A stretch of DNA of 64,000 nt from Lamellibrachia columna (GCA_963662155.1 OY759267.1:17596561-17660560); one strand, 5' to 3'. Shown: positions 35,383 to 51,354, numbered from the stretch's first letter. Translations and numbers: made by a program. Notes: generated by a model from the letters alone, not told the origin.

Positions 35383-37797
35383 CTTACGGTTTGAGTTCAA
35401 CAAGTGTACGGTTTGAGTTCAACAAGTGTACGGTTTGAGCGCATCAAACGTACGGTTTGGGTGCAACAAGTGTATGGTTTGAGTTCTACATGCGTACGGT
35501 TTGAGTTCAACAAGCGTACAGTTTGAATTCGACAAGCGTAAGGTTTGAGTGCAACAAGCGTACGGTTTAAGTGCAACAAGGGTACGGTTTGATTTCAACA
35601 AGCGTACATTTTGGGTGCAACAAGCGTACGGTTTGAATTCAACAAGCATACGGTTTAAGTACAACAAGCGTACGGTTTGAGTTCAACATGCGTACGGTTT
35701 GAGTGCAACAAGCGTACGGTTTGGGTGCATCAAGCGTACGGTTTGAATTCAACAAGCGTGCGGTTTGAGTGCAACAAGCGTATGGTTTGAAATCAACAAG
35801 CGTATGGATTGAGTGCAACAAGCGTATGGTTTGAGTGCATCAAACGTATGGTTTAGGCACAACAAGTGTATGGTTTGAGTTCAACAAGCGTACGGTTTGA
35901 GTGCATCAAACGTACGGTTTGGGTGCAACAAGTGTACGGTTTGAATGCAACAAGCGTATGGTTTGAGTGCATCAAACGTACGGTTTGGGTGCAACAAGCG
36001 TACGGATTGAGTGCAACAAACGAATGGTTTGAGTGAATCAAACGTACGGTTTGGGTGCAACAAGCGTACGGTTTGAGTGCAACAAGCGTATGGTTTGAGC
36101 GCAACAAGCGTATGGTTGGAGTTCGACAAGCGTACGGTTTGAGTGCATCAAACGTACGGTTTGGGTACAACAAGTGTATGGTTTGAATGCAACAAGCGTA
36201 CTGTTTGAATTCAACAAGGGTACGGTTTGAGTGCATCAAGAGTACGGTTTGAGTGCAACAAATGTATGGTTTTAGTTCAACAAGCGTACGGTTGAAGTGC
36301 AACAAGCGTACGGTTTAAGTTCAACAAGCGTACAGTTTCAGTTCAAGAAGTGTACTGTCTGAGTGCAACAAGCGTACAGTTTGAGTGCAACAAACGTACG
36401 GTTTTGTTGCATCAAACATACGGTTTGAGTGCAACAAGCGTTCGGTTTGAATTCAACAAGAGTGTGGTTTGAGTTCAACAAGCATACGGTTTGAAATCAA
36501 CAAGCGTACGGTTTGAAATCAACAAGTGTACGGTTTGAGTGCAACAAGCATACGGTTTGAGTGCAACAAACGTACGGTTTGAAATCAACAAGCGTATGGT
36601 TTGAGTTCAACAGCGTACGGTTTGAGTTCAACAAGCGTACAATTTGAATTCAACAAGCGTAAGGTTTGAGTGCAACAAGCGTACGGTGAAGTGCAGCAAG
36701 GGTACGGTTTGAAATCAACAAGCGTACGGTTTGATTTCAACAAGCGTACATTTTGGGTGCAACAAGCGTACGGTTTGAATTCAACAAGCATACGGTTTAG
36801 GTGCAACAAGCGTTCGGTTTGAGTTCAACATGCGTACGGTTGAGTGCAACAAGCATACGGTTTGGGTGCATCAAGCGTACGGTTTGAATTCAACAAGCGT
36901 ACGGTTTGAGTGCAACAAGCGTACGGTTTGGTGCATCAAGCGTACGGTTTGAATTCAACAAGCGTATGGATTGAGTGCAACAAGCGTATGGTTTGAGTGT
37001 ATCAAACGTATGGTTTAGGCACAACAAGTGTATGGTTTGAGTTCAACAAGCGTACGGTTTGAGTGCATCAAACGTACGGTTTGGGTGCAACAAGTGTACG
37101 GTTTGAATGCAACAAGCGTATGGTTTGAGTGCATCAAACGTACGGTTGGGTGCAACAAGCGTACGGATTGAGTGCAACAAGCGAATGGTTTGAGTGCATC
37201 AAACGTACGGTTTGGGTGCAACAAGCGTACGGATTGAGTGCAACAAGCGAATGGTTTGAGTGCATCAAACGTACGGTTTGAGTGCAACAAGCGTATGGTT
37301 TGAGCGCATCAAACGTATGGTTTGGGTACAACAAATGTATGGTTTGAGTTCAACAAGCGTACGGTTTGAGTGCATCAAACGTACGGTTTGGGTACAACAA
37401 GTGTATGGTTTGAATGCAACAAACGTACTGTTTGATTTCAACAAGCGTACGGTTTGAGTGCATCAAACGTACGGTTTGAGTGCAACAAGCGTACGGTTTG
37501 GGTGCATCAAGCGTACGGTTTGAGTGCAACAAACGTACGGTTTGAAATCAACAAGCGTATGGATTGAGTGCAACAAGCGTACGGTTTGAGTGCAACAAGC
37601 GTACGGTTTGAGTGCAACAAGCGTACGGTTTGAGTGCAACAAGCGTACGGTTTGAGTGCAACAAGCGTACGGTTTGAGTGCAACAAGGCGTACGGTTTGA
37701 GTGCAACAAGCGTACGGTTTGAAATCAACAAGCGTATGGATTGAGTGCAACAAGCGTACGGTTTGAGTGCAACAAGCGTACGGTTTGAGTTCAGCGC
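35383..37797. repeat. 22-bp satellite array, about 110 copies, with higher-order duplication
   Basis: The unit is close to GTGCAACAAGCGTACGGTTT plus GA. The variable part is the TTGAGTGC / TTGAGTTC / TTGAAATC / TTGGGTGC word, and CAAGCG alternates with CAAACG. A series of variants at about 35572-36300 recurs in the same order at about 36704-37450 (offset 1.14-1.16 kb, for example GATTTCAACAAGCGTACATT at 35591 and about 36730). The array therefore contains a segmental duplication. The last ten or so units before 37797 are more uniform. Reverse-strand frames (KPYACCTQTVRL-type) are artefacts. Confidence 0.95.
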
Positions 37798-38608
37798 GCG
37801 GCCAACGTTCCATTGACAACGTTTTGCAGACACACGACAATGTTTGCACGTGGCGCGGTCAGGAAACAAGAAGTATTGCCGGAAACAGTCGATCACAACA
37901 AACAACGAGAATGTATATCGTGTTACAAAAGTACTCCTATATAGACGTATGTTTTGCGGCGATCTTCAGCAGAGGTAATGATAAACCAATGATGCCCACA
38001 GCAGGGACCACTTATCATGCTCAGCCTGTGGCCGAGTCACCACGTATCACAGACCACTGGTAAACCAATGATGCCACAGCAGGGACCACTTATCATGCTC
38101 AGCCTGTGGCCGAGTCACCACGTATCACAGACCACTGTGGATACATCAGGAACTGAATTCTAGGATGTAACATCAATGAATGATAAGCAGAAGAACAATT
38201 TCAGCAGCCGGTGTTTAATGGTGGTGTCCATATTGCTATCATATGTTGTCATGGATACTGGTAATAACCTGTTGGTTCACTATGAATGTAGTTACTATAC
38301 TCTAAGAATAACAGCCTTGAATTAGACTTTTCCGATATTTTACGAATTTCAACACCCAAAATGAGAATGTGGGACAAGTTCTATGATAACCATTTTTGCC
38401 AGTTGTACACGTTCCTTTATTAGGTAAGCAACATATTAAAATTTCATTAGTTTAGTTTATATAGCAATAGAAAATTACTGTTTTGCCTAATCGCCTTTCT
38501 TTTTCTCCCAAATAGGCCAACAATGCCAATACACATGTTCATGACCGCGTAACAAATTAACGAAACTATTACGAATTATGGCATAGCAACAAATAGCAAA
38601 GGTTACTA
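37798..38608. other. Short tandem duplication, otherwise unrecognised
   Basis: A unit of about 79 bp (starting GATAAACCAATGATGCC or GGTAAACCAATGATGCC, ending CACAGACCACT) is present twice at 37980-38138. The rest shows no gene. 38146-38172 resembles the repeat at 24071-24100. Confidence 0.7.
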
Positions 38609-38946
38609 ATAGTGGGGGGTACTGCCATACCAAAGCGGTGGGGGTGTGCCGCCAGAGCCCCATGGAGCACATGGAGAGAGAGAGAAATCAAGAAATTTAG
38701 GGTCACCAAGAGAGAATTATTGAACAATTTATCTAATATCTATAAGTGTAAGGTAAACCCGGGCGGGACGTTTTCATTGGGAAATTTCCTCTTCGGTGAA
38801 AGAGAGAAATTATCAGGTTTAATTGGGGCACAAAGTGAGAAAATGAAATTTTTTTCTACGGACAGAGAGAGAAAAATGGCCAAAAACAGGGGCATTTGCG
38901 CGGCACATACATGTATACCTCAGTATAGGGAGTACCCCCCCCCCGG
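38609..38946. mobile_element. MITE with GGGGGGTACT ends
   Basis: The left end GGGGGGTACTGCCATACC and the reverse complement of the right end GGGGGGTACTCCCTATAC match. GTGTGCCGCC near the left is mirrored by ATGTGCCGCGC near the right. Similar GGGGGGTACTCCCATA ends belong to a non-coding repeat that I recall from cnidarian, echinoderm and other marine genomes. The 139-codon frame at 38612-39031 crosses the element and is not supported as a gene. Confidence 0.6.
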
Positions 38947-39268
38947 GCTGTCTACTAACTACGAACCACAGATAACGCTGCGAATTGTGGGAAGTAAATA
39001 TGCTTTGTTGACGTGTAAAATGTATGTGTGAATGATTAAAAAACTGCCGTTTATTAACGCAAAATTACATTCGTTGACCGGCGCTGTTTTGCTGCCACAT
39101 GTCGTGATCATCAACGATCGCTGACCTGTCTGTGGGACGACGCTGCAATGATTAACGCAAAAGCGGATCGGTCGTTAGCCGACGCGACGGATAAAAAAAA
39201 TCGGCCTTCCTCTACGATAGCCGGGTACGTGGACCGTCATAGCCGAGTAAATTATCCGGGTCCCAGCT
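38947..39268. other. No recognised feature
   Basis: No supportable gene or repeat before the (TA)n tract. Confidence 0.5.
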
Positions 39269-39632
<364 letters not shown>

Positions 39633-39636
39633 TTAC

Positions 39637-39690
39637 GGGGAGAGAGGAGGGAGGGAGGGAGGAGGGAGGGAGGGAAGGAGGGAGAGGAAC

Positions 39691-39737
<47 letters not shown>

Positions 39738-39768
39738 GGGAGAGGGGGAGAGGGGGAGAGGGGAGAGA
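39637..39768. repeat. G-rich (GGGA)n / (GA)n tract
   Basis: Runs of GGGAGGGAGGGAGGAGGGA at about 39649-39683, then (GA)n, then GGGGAGAGGGGGAGAG. Four or more closely spaced GGG runs make it a G-quadruplex candidate. Confidence 0.9.
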
Positions 39769-40051
39769 GTTATGCTTTTAATCACTATGCTTTGTACCAT
39801 TAGTAGTGAATCCATGTGTCCATTTGTAGGTACTTTCCTCACGTAAAGACGCTGTGGTTCACGTAACGTACATGATCTACTGTATGCATATAGCGGGGCG
39901 TTTCGACGTAAACAATTTGAGCGACGCATTCAAATGATAAATGACCCCATAAGAAAAGAGCCATAATATACGTTTGATGACAATCAATGATAATATATTA
40001 TCTTCTTAAGTGTTGACCGAGATGGTGAGCGGAGGTTTGTACAGCGAAACG
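39769..40051. other. Unique-looking DNA upstream of the candidate gene
   Basis: No repeat recognised. It leads into the GC-rich candidate promoter region. Confidence 0.5.
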
Positions 40052-40351
40052 CAATTAATTAATTGGTAGTTTTCGAGGTTTGTTTTCGTCACTTCGGCCC
40101 ACGACCCCACGGCCGTTGGACCAACTCGAGCTCCGCGCTTGCTGCCGGAACACCCTGATTCCACCCCTATTCCACCCCGACTCCGCCCCGGCTCCACCCG
40201 CCTGATCTAGGGCCGTCGATAAGTGACGGTCTCATTTGATTGATATCCGCGAAGCAGCTCCTTCGTTCACATTGGCCGCCAGCGCAATTAATTGGTGCTC
40301 GTCAACGCAGGTGCTTCTCTTATAAGCCCGGACGAGCGCCGGTCGTTCGCA
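40052..40351 (+). promoter_or_regulatory. Candidate RNA polymerase II promoter
   Basis: Perfect palindromes CAATTAATTAATTG (40052-40065) and CAATTAATTG (40285-40294) have the TAATTA core recognised by homeodomain proteins. ATTGG at 40271-40275 is a reverse CCAAT box. TATAAG at 40321-40326 sits about 30 bases before a plausible initiator (CGCACTCTT, around 40351). The region between is GC- and CpG-rich, unlike most of the window. The elements are in the right order and spacing, but each alone is weak. Confidence 0.5.
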
Positions 40352-40471
40352 CTCTTCGCTGGACTGCGACAAAGGGCGGCTCCTGCAGGCAGAAGACGCG
40401 AGGAAGAGACGCAAGCAAGACGACACGGACAAGACACTGCGTTTATGTACACAGGCAACGTGACTGCGAAC

Positions 40472-40555
40472 ATGGCGACGTTCAAAATTGTGGTTTTGAT
40501 GATGGTGGCTGTCGGTTTGGCGCCCGGGGATCAAGCAGTGGCCGTCATGCCAAGG
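40472..40555 (+). CDS. Candidate signal-peptide first exon, unknown secreted protein
   Basis: The ATG at 40472 (context AACATGGCG) starts MATFKIVVLMMVAVGLAPGD then QAVAVMPR: a short basic start, a hydrophobic core of about 12 residues and small residues near a likely cleavage site after about residue 20-24. An in-frame upstream ATG at 40445 would add nine residues; the 40472 start gives a more standard signal peptide. The exon ends after 28 codons at CCAAGG/GTGAGT, a near-consensus donor, in phase 0. The TATA box and a GC-rich 5' UTR lie upstream. The protein family is unknown. The promoter, signal peptide and donor together make it the best host-gene candidate in the window. Confidence 0.5.
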
Positions 40556-40683
40556 GTGAGTTGTCAGTGTTGTTTTTGGTTTTCATATTTATTCCAAGAT
40601 GTGTGCATGTCGTAGGACTTTCATGCGACTAGGGCGTAGTAAAAATCGGAAATCACGCACTGTAACGTGTTTATATTAAACAG

Positions 40684-40834
40684 TACTTTTGCGAAGTGCA
40701 TCGCCCGCGATTCGTACGACACGGTGGCGAAATAGCACAGACATTCGAGCAAGGCGGCGTTCGATTATGTGCGCTACTGCGCCCGCCGTACAGTTCGATT
40801 GCAGGGGGAGAGGGGGGGGGTTGCTTATCGCAAA
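40684..40834 (+). CDS. Possible second exon of the same gene
   Basis: After a 128-bp possible intron ending TATTAAACAG, the phase-0 frame continues without a stop: YFCEVHRPRFVRHGGEIAQT, then FEQGGVRLCALLRPPYSSIA, then a Gly-rich stretch with Cys, up to a possible donor CGCAAAG/GTACCA at about 40834. Three cysteines would suit a small secreted protein. The polypyrimidine tract is poor and the composition is GC-rich, so the open frame could be chance. Confidence 0.28.
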
Positions 40835-42340
40835 GGTACCATTTTGTGTTTATTTCACACACTTCAAATGTAATTAAAATTTGGGGACTGTGTTCTATGA
40901 TCTATGTTGTCGCAGCCGGTTGTCATTCGGTTTTTAAACAGTAACATGTTCGTCTGTCATTCTGTACGCGATGGTGTAAACAATAGTCCCGTCGTCACTG
41001 AACGCGCCATTTAGTACACGATCTGCGCTACGTTTGACACAATGAACGAACACAACCCAACGCGCGCAATCACAGCGGTAAAACGTAAACAGTAGTTCCG
41101 TCGTCATCGCACGCGCCAATCCAAACGCGACGGCCGCATCACGTTGTAAATAACTTGTTACGTCCGTATCACGAGCGTCCGATATGACAAGCAAACTGCA
41201 CCCTCGTCTCGCCTCGCATAGAGCGTATTGAATGCGTGTGTAATGAAGACTAAAAACTGGCGGTAACGTAGTTGTTAATTTAACTGTACGGCTCTTCTTG
41301 TTGTCCTTGTGCTAATAAGCTAGTTCGACAATTACAAAAAGTATTTGTTTTTAAGAACTCCATTTCTTAAATAACCTATAAATAGCACATGTAATATAAT
41401 ATCCTCGTGGATGAACAAAATAAAAAGACCCAGCAAAATCCCGTACTCTATGAATAAGGGAGGAAAGGTTGAAGCACAAACAATATAATTCACTGATCTA
41501 CTGTGTCTAAAAAGGAGACAGCTAACAGCCGTTTGTGTGTGACAGAGACATTATTTCAATTAATTTCTGCTGAGAAAACGTCACATTCGACCAAGAAAGT
41601 TCGATTAACTTGTACTGCATGTTATTCAGCTACTTGGTCTTCCGCTTCAACAAGCGGCAACGATTATCCAAAACATTGTTGATAAAAGCTGAAAGAGCGT
41701 AACACAAGACCATTGTGTTGGCTGCGTGTTTTTTAGCATGACATTATTTTACATTGGCAATTAGTAAAGATTTGAACAGCGTTTTGGGTCGAGTGTGACG
41801 TTTGCAGCCGTTCGTGACGTCGTGTGACTCCAGAACATAATTCAATTTACGTATCCTTCCTTCTGCGTTGAGCCATTTATAATGCAAATGAAGTATCAGT
41901 GCAGAAGAAATGAGCAGAACATGATCGGCGGACACAGCAGATCATGCACGACCTACGTACTATTAATTATTAATATAAAACACACCTTAGAAAACAATAC
42001 GTATGTAAATATTTTCATTATGGTATGTTTTCATGAACTGACAATTACATGTTGATTTAGGTAAGAAATAAACTTAAATATACTTCTTGATGCTACTTGA
42101 AATATACTTCTTCACGTTGCCATATGTATAACCTTTATATATTCCAAACACGATGAAACAGGCAGAGAAGATGTCATTTGATGAACTAAGATTTATTTGA
42201 CTAACAATCCGCTGAGGGGTTCGCTCCACCATCGTTTGGCAAATGTATATAAACTATTCATTGTACGCATTAAAACACAACGCTCAGACATTTTTTGCAT
42301 GAACCTCGACACATAATGTCGACATGAACATAACCGCCAA
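40835..42340. other. No recognised feature
   Basis: About 1.5 kb of unique-looking DNA with no supportable exon, repeat or RNA gene. Confidence 0.5.
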
Positions 42341-42560
42341 CGAGTAGTTACGCTCATGCGGACTTTATGTGCAACGGAAATACGCAGAAGCCATTTGGCA
42401 GCAAGACAAAAGTAGGCCTATGTAAGTGATGATGGCGTTGACGCATCCTACCACTAACCAACCTGACGGCCGGCAAGACGAGTGTACATAATCTTGCGTT
42501 CCTAAAATCGATTATTTGCATTTATGGTCGGAAAGCCACTTTTGCTGCGCTAACCGTTCT

Positions 42561-42972
<412 letters not shown>

Positions 42973-42976
<4 letters not shown>

Positions 42977-43084
42977 CTCTCCCTACCTCCTCCCGCCTTA
43001 TCTCTCCCCTCTCTCTCCCTCTTCTCTCTCTTCCTCCCTCTCTCTCTGTCTCTCTCTCTCTCTGTCTCTCTCTCTGACTCTGTC

Positions 43085-43127
<43 letters not shown>

Positions 43128-43255
43128 ACCTATCCATCTTTCTCTATCTCTCTCACTCACTCTCTCTCTCTCTCTCTCCCTCCCTCCCTCCTTCCCTCTC
43201 TAGCTCTCTCTCTCGCTCTCTCTATCTCTCTCTCTCTCTTCCTCCCCCTCTCCTC

Positions 43256-43286
<31 letters not shown>

Positions 43287-43400
43287 CCCCTCTCTCCCTC
43301 TCTCTCTCTCTTTCTCTCTCTATTTCCCATTATCCCTCTCTCCCAAAATTACCTTTCCCCGTGCTCCTTTCCCTCCATCCCTGTCACTCTCTCCGTCGTA
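42973..43400. repeat. (CT)n polypyrimidine tract
   Basis: CT, CCT and CTCC mixtures over about 430 bases, strongly strand-asymmetric. Confidence 0.93.
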
Positions 43401-43663
43401 TCTTTATATATTTCGGTCTATAAACTCGTCGGTATACGTGTTCGTCTAACGAGTAGTTACGCTCATGCGGTTTTTATGTGCAGCAATGGAAATACGCAGA
43501 AGCCGTTCGGCAGCAAGACTAAAGTAGGCCTATTTTACGTGATGATGGCGTTGACGCATCCTACCACTAACCAACCTGACGGCCGGCAAGACGAGTGATT
43601 CTTGCGTTCCTCAAATCGATTATTTGCATTTATGGTCGGAAAAGCCACTTTTGCTGCGCTAAC

Positions 43664-46501
<2,838 letters not shown>

Positions 46502-46551
<50 letters not shown>
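46502..46551. repeat. (TGT)n microsatellite, about 17 copies
   Basis: Pure TGT (CAA on the other strand) trinucleotides. Confidence 0.95.
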
Positions 46552-46552
<1 letters not shown>

Positions 46553-47159
46553 GGCCAAACACTTATCACTTCCGCATTGCGTTATTTTCTATGTCGTCGA
46601 GCCCTACACAGCTTGTTCAGTGATGTAAACAGCTTCATGATCAATCGCAGTGGTCAGGTATATAACTATATTGGCCTAACTGATTTACGACGCTTGGCGA
46701 CGTACACACGTAATTTTGTCTATGCAAATGTAATAAAAAAGCATATATTCTTTAAAGAATATCGCGTTTTTGCTCAATTTCTTTCCAAGAAGCGTCTTCT
46801 GCGGTGAGCGTATGCGGCTTGTATTATCATTTTCAACATCAACAACGTTCCAACATTTTAAATATGTATATTTGTTTACGTGGAATGCTGTGGAATGATT
46901 GAATGGAAAAAAAAAAAAACGAGGAATGAATGTCATTTCAGGGCGTAAATAATTTAGGCCAATCTAGTTCATGATTACCGATGACCATCAGGATGTCGTC
47001 TGTTTTCACACAACTTCTATTTTCGGTCTTTAGTGGCTGCCCGTTTATTGCAGTGCATTGTCTTAGCAATACAGCTGCTGAAAGCGTGTCTTGTAGGCAG
47101 GGCCTAGGTGTCATAAGTCAAACTTGTTAAATGTCCATGTTAAGACATACAATCGGAAA
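46552..47159. other. No recognised feature
   Basis: No supportable gene; a 12-base A run lies near 46908. Confidence 0.5.
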
Positions 47160-47290
47160 CAACCACGACCGAACCGAGAGCGGTTTCCACCGGGGCGACC
47201 TGCTGCCAGCGGGCCGCTGCGGCGCGCTTCCGCGGCCCGCGACCCACCTGCGCCCGCCAGCGTCAGCGATCGTCGCAATCAACGAGAAAT
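47160..47290. other. Short CpG-rich island
   Basis: About 130 bases with dense CG and GCGGCC-type words (GGGCCGCTGCGGCGCGC), unlike the AT-rich surroundings. A frame at 47124-47432 (Arg/Pro-rich start, then HKMVISKSNPQPEP) spans it, but I find no known domain. It may be regulatory, an exon or a TE piece. Confidence 0.4.
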
Positions 47291-47959
47291 GAATTGGCGC
47301 CGTCATAAAATGGTGATTTCGAAATCAAATCCCCAACCAGAACCTGTCCGGCGTTGGCGAACATTTACAAATGGTCGTCGTAAGTCCATTAAATGCGGGA
47401 AGTGCAATAACATTGCGACGGCGACCAAATGACGAGTTAGCGGCGTCTTGATGCGCGCCGGCGTCATTCGTCTTTGTTCTGTTGGCACGAGCAGATTACC
47501 TGATCGAGCGTTAGATGACGCGCGCCGAAAAACAAAATGGACAATTACGTTCGACTGACAAGCGGTGATTTATTGACGGCGATATCCGGCGGACGGGTGG
47601 CACTGGGTATTATTTACGACGAAGCTCCGATTTTGCTTGTAATTGCAAGAAAAGCGTATGTATAAAGCGGGTGTTGGTTTCTGCAAATGACGGACTCGGC
47701 ACAACTCTGCAGCGCTGTCGGCCGGGCTGACGGACCGGAAGTCTTACAATGGGTAGTTGACGGACGGACGATGAAGACTCGTCATTGAAACAAAGATTAA
47801 AACTCCATCATCAACTCATTTAGCCTGTTCACCGGTGTCCACATATGTAGTATGTGAACAACTTAAGTAACATACGCAGACGGTTAAAAACAGTGAGTTT
47901 TTTTCGAAAGCATTGACTTTAGTCACTAAAAATTACAAGGCTCAAAATAGTGGATATCC
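47291..47959. other. No recognised feature
   Basis: No supportable gene or repeat. Confidence 0.5.
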
Positions 47960-48406
47960 ACAATAGTAAACACTTTGCGGGTCAATGCAGGGTCAGTTGG
48001 TTGGGGGCCTCTCGGCGACCACATGAACAGTTACGAAATTTCACCGAGGTTAACATTCGTGAGTTTTCAGCGTTTCAATTTTACTTCAATTACTGTTTAA
48101 TTAACATTAATTAACATTAAATAATGTAATAGTTTGTCTGATGATTTCACACAAAAAACGACACACAAAAGGTGCACAGACGAGCCAGCATGTTGCAGTC
48201 GATACTAGGTAGGTTTGTTTTTTGGCAAAATGAATTTGAAGTGGGAAGTAGCGAAAAAATCGAACTGAGGAGGGACCTTTAACGAGGATGAAAGAGAAGT
48301 ATGTCTGCGGTGTTAGAATGAAGTTATTTCACTCGGTGTCAGAACTAAGTTCGACATGCTTGTACCAGTACTCTATACTGTAACATTTCAGAAATGGAAC
48401 GTTCGG
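47960..48406 (-). mobile_element. TTAA-flanked MITE family, copy B (inverted)
   Basis: Reverse of copy A over its left part. The terminal TTAAAGGTCCCTCCTCAGTT is at 48282-48263 in reverse, and the match runs inward to about 47960. Outside the TTAA the match with copy A continues (48283-48406 against 5852-5727), stopping where copy A carries its 33-bp minisatellite. Confidence 0.72.
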
Positions 48407-48423
48407 GGGATTACGGGTGCTGG

Positions 48424-48562
48424 GAGCTGGGGCGTATTTAGTATCTCGGAAAGGGGGGCAAGGGGCAAGCTTATTTACCCATTATTTTGCCATGCTACCC
48501 TGTAGTGGCGGACTATGTTATTCACGAATATGTTCCCAAGGCCATTGCTCCCTCCTAAATAC
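48424..48562. mobile_element. Small hAT-like MITE, copy 1
   Basis: GGGGCGTATTTAG on the left and CTAAATACGCCACTGG on the right form inverted ends. The interior (ATCTCGGAA, GGGGCAAG, CCCATTA, TGCTACC.TGTAGT, TATTC) recurs at 60541-60715. CAGTGGCGTA-type ends fit hAT elements; no target duplication is visible. Confidence 0.55.
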
Positions 48563-48708
48563 GCCACTGGTTAATTAATTAATTAATTAATTATTAATTA
48601 ACGTACTGTATGTGGCTTTCATATTGGACGTTGTAACTCCATTGTCAATTGATTTAACCCATCGAGAGACAGATTTGTTGATGTTCAGTTTTGTCGTTTG
48701 TGAATAGG

Positions 48709-49523
48709 TTAAAGGACCCGCCTCAATTCGATGTTTTCGCTAGTCTCATTTCAAATTAATTTTGCGAAAATTCAAACCTACCTAGTATCAATTACGACAT
48801 GCTTTTTTTGTGTGAAATCATCAGACTAGCTGTTAAATTATTGGACGCTTGGTCAAACATCAATTGAAATGAACATTGAAACGCTGAAAACTCATTTCGG
48901 TGAAATCTCGTAACTGTGTCATGTGATCGGAGAGAAATCTCGTAATTGTGTCATGTGATCGGAGAGAAATCTCGTAACTGTGTCATGTGATCGGAGAGAG
49001 TCTGAATCTGAAACAATATTATCAAAGCTCCTTAAGAGCCGAACGAGAAGAAATTGGCCGAGATGGTGGAAGCCACGCCCATGATCAGCCTTGACCCCGC
49101 AAAGTTTTTACCCTTTTGGATATTCACTATATTGAGCCTTACCAGATCTGACGACTGAAGTCAATTCTTTCGACGATTCGAACAAAAATAGTATTATGCA
49201 CTTTTGTAATAAACCGACTGCGGATATTACTTAAACTATTCACACATTATATATTTGGACATCAACGAACCGGATTCGCGATATCTTAAATCAGTTGAGA
49301 AGGGGTTTTTAGATAGTATGCGCAGTTGGTAATTTGCGAAAGTTTGAATAGCTTTATGCCATAGTAGGCCTATGCAAAGGCTAGGTGCTCATAGGTTAAT
49401 AAAAAAAGGTTTATTTAATAGTAGGCCTATGTCTGATGAGCAATTGATACTAGATAGGTCGATGTTTTGTTAAATAAATTTGAAACGAGACCAGCAAAAC
49501 ATGGATTTGAGGAGGAACGTTAA
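48709..49523 (+). mobile_element. TTAA-flanked MITE family, copy C, both ends present
   Basis: The left arm starts TTAAAGGACCCGCCTCAATT (48709) and runs to about CCTAGTATC (48788). The right arm (about 49445-49523) is its diverged reverse complement, ending GAGGAGGAACGTTAA. TTAA is present at both edges, as expected for a TTAA target duplication. The terminal TTAAAGG recalls the T2/Kolobok-type MITEs described in Xenopus; piggyBac also uses TTAA. No transposase is encoded in about 815 bp. This copy is the most complete of the four. Confidence 0.8.
48904..48999. repeat. 32-bp tandem triplicate inside copy C
   Basis: Three units begin AAATCTCGTAA(C/T)TGTGTC and end GATCGGAGAG. Copy A has this block once, so the triplication happened after the family spread. 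Confidence 0.9.
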
Positions 49524-50709
<1,186 letters not shown>

Positions 50710-51334
50710 AACGACAACAACGACAACGACAACAGTAGTAGCCTAATTACATCTGCGGTTTGCTGTGTCTGGTCTAGAACTAACATTCGCGAACTTTTCA
50801 GCGGCCAGTGACGTCATCTGTATGCGTTCATAACGACAAAGCGTTCATGACGACAAAGATGCTCCTTTGTCCTTTACTTCGATATGTCATAAATATCTCG
50901 TTATGAAATAATATGATAGCCACAGCAACGATTTCCGGCAGACAGCGGCGGTTATATAGAAGCGCCGACAAATGCCTTTACCACATGATTACCAAGTCAT
51001 GAATCACGGACTCAGCTAGACATAAAATACTCATCCGTTAACCGGCGTTGATTCCTTGAGTAGGCACACCGCCGTTTACTGCCCTTGATGAGCGCGGAAT
51101 GACATTCATGACGCTCGAGGACTCGTTAAATCGGGTCCGAACACAATATCTTGGTCACTGTCCACGTCCCGTGTGTGTATAACGTGCACCCATCAAGGAC
51201 AACGGAACTCGTTATAGTTAGTGTGTTTGTTAATCTGCCGATCTGGTTCGTGCGTCGGTGAGATTCAGAGGCGATTAATTGGAGAAACTGGCTGAGCGCG
51301 GTGCGCGGTACAATAAGCAGAGTCAACCACCCAA
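50710..51334. other. No recognised feature
   Basis: No supportable gene or repeat. Confidence 0.5.
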
Positions 51335-51354
51335 GCATGGCCCTTGAAAACGTA

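Noticed and set aside
35397..37905. Series of 60-150 codon reverse-strand frames rich in KPYACCTQTVRL
   Set aside because: They are produced by the 22-bp satellite; frames change with each insertion or deletion and no start or splice context exists.
38612..39031. 139-codon frame at the GGGGGGTACT repeat
   Set aside because: It begins at the MITE's inverted end and reads through it; no domain is seen.
39637..39768. Telomere-like G-rich repeat
   Set aside because: The unit is GGGA/GA, not TTAGGG or a known telomere unit, and it lies internally next to TA and LINE-free DNA.
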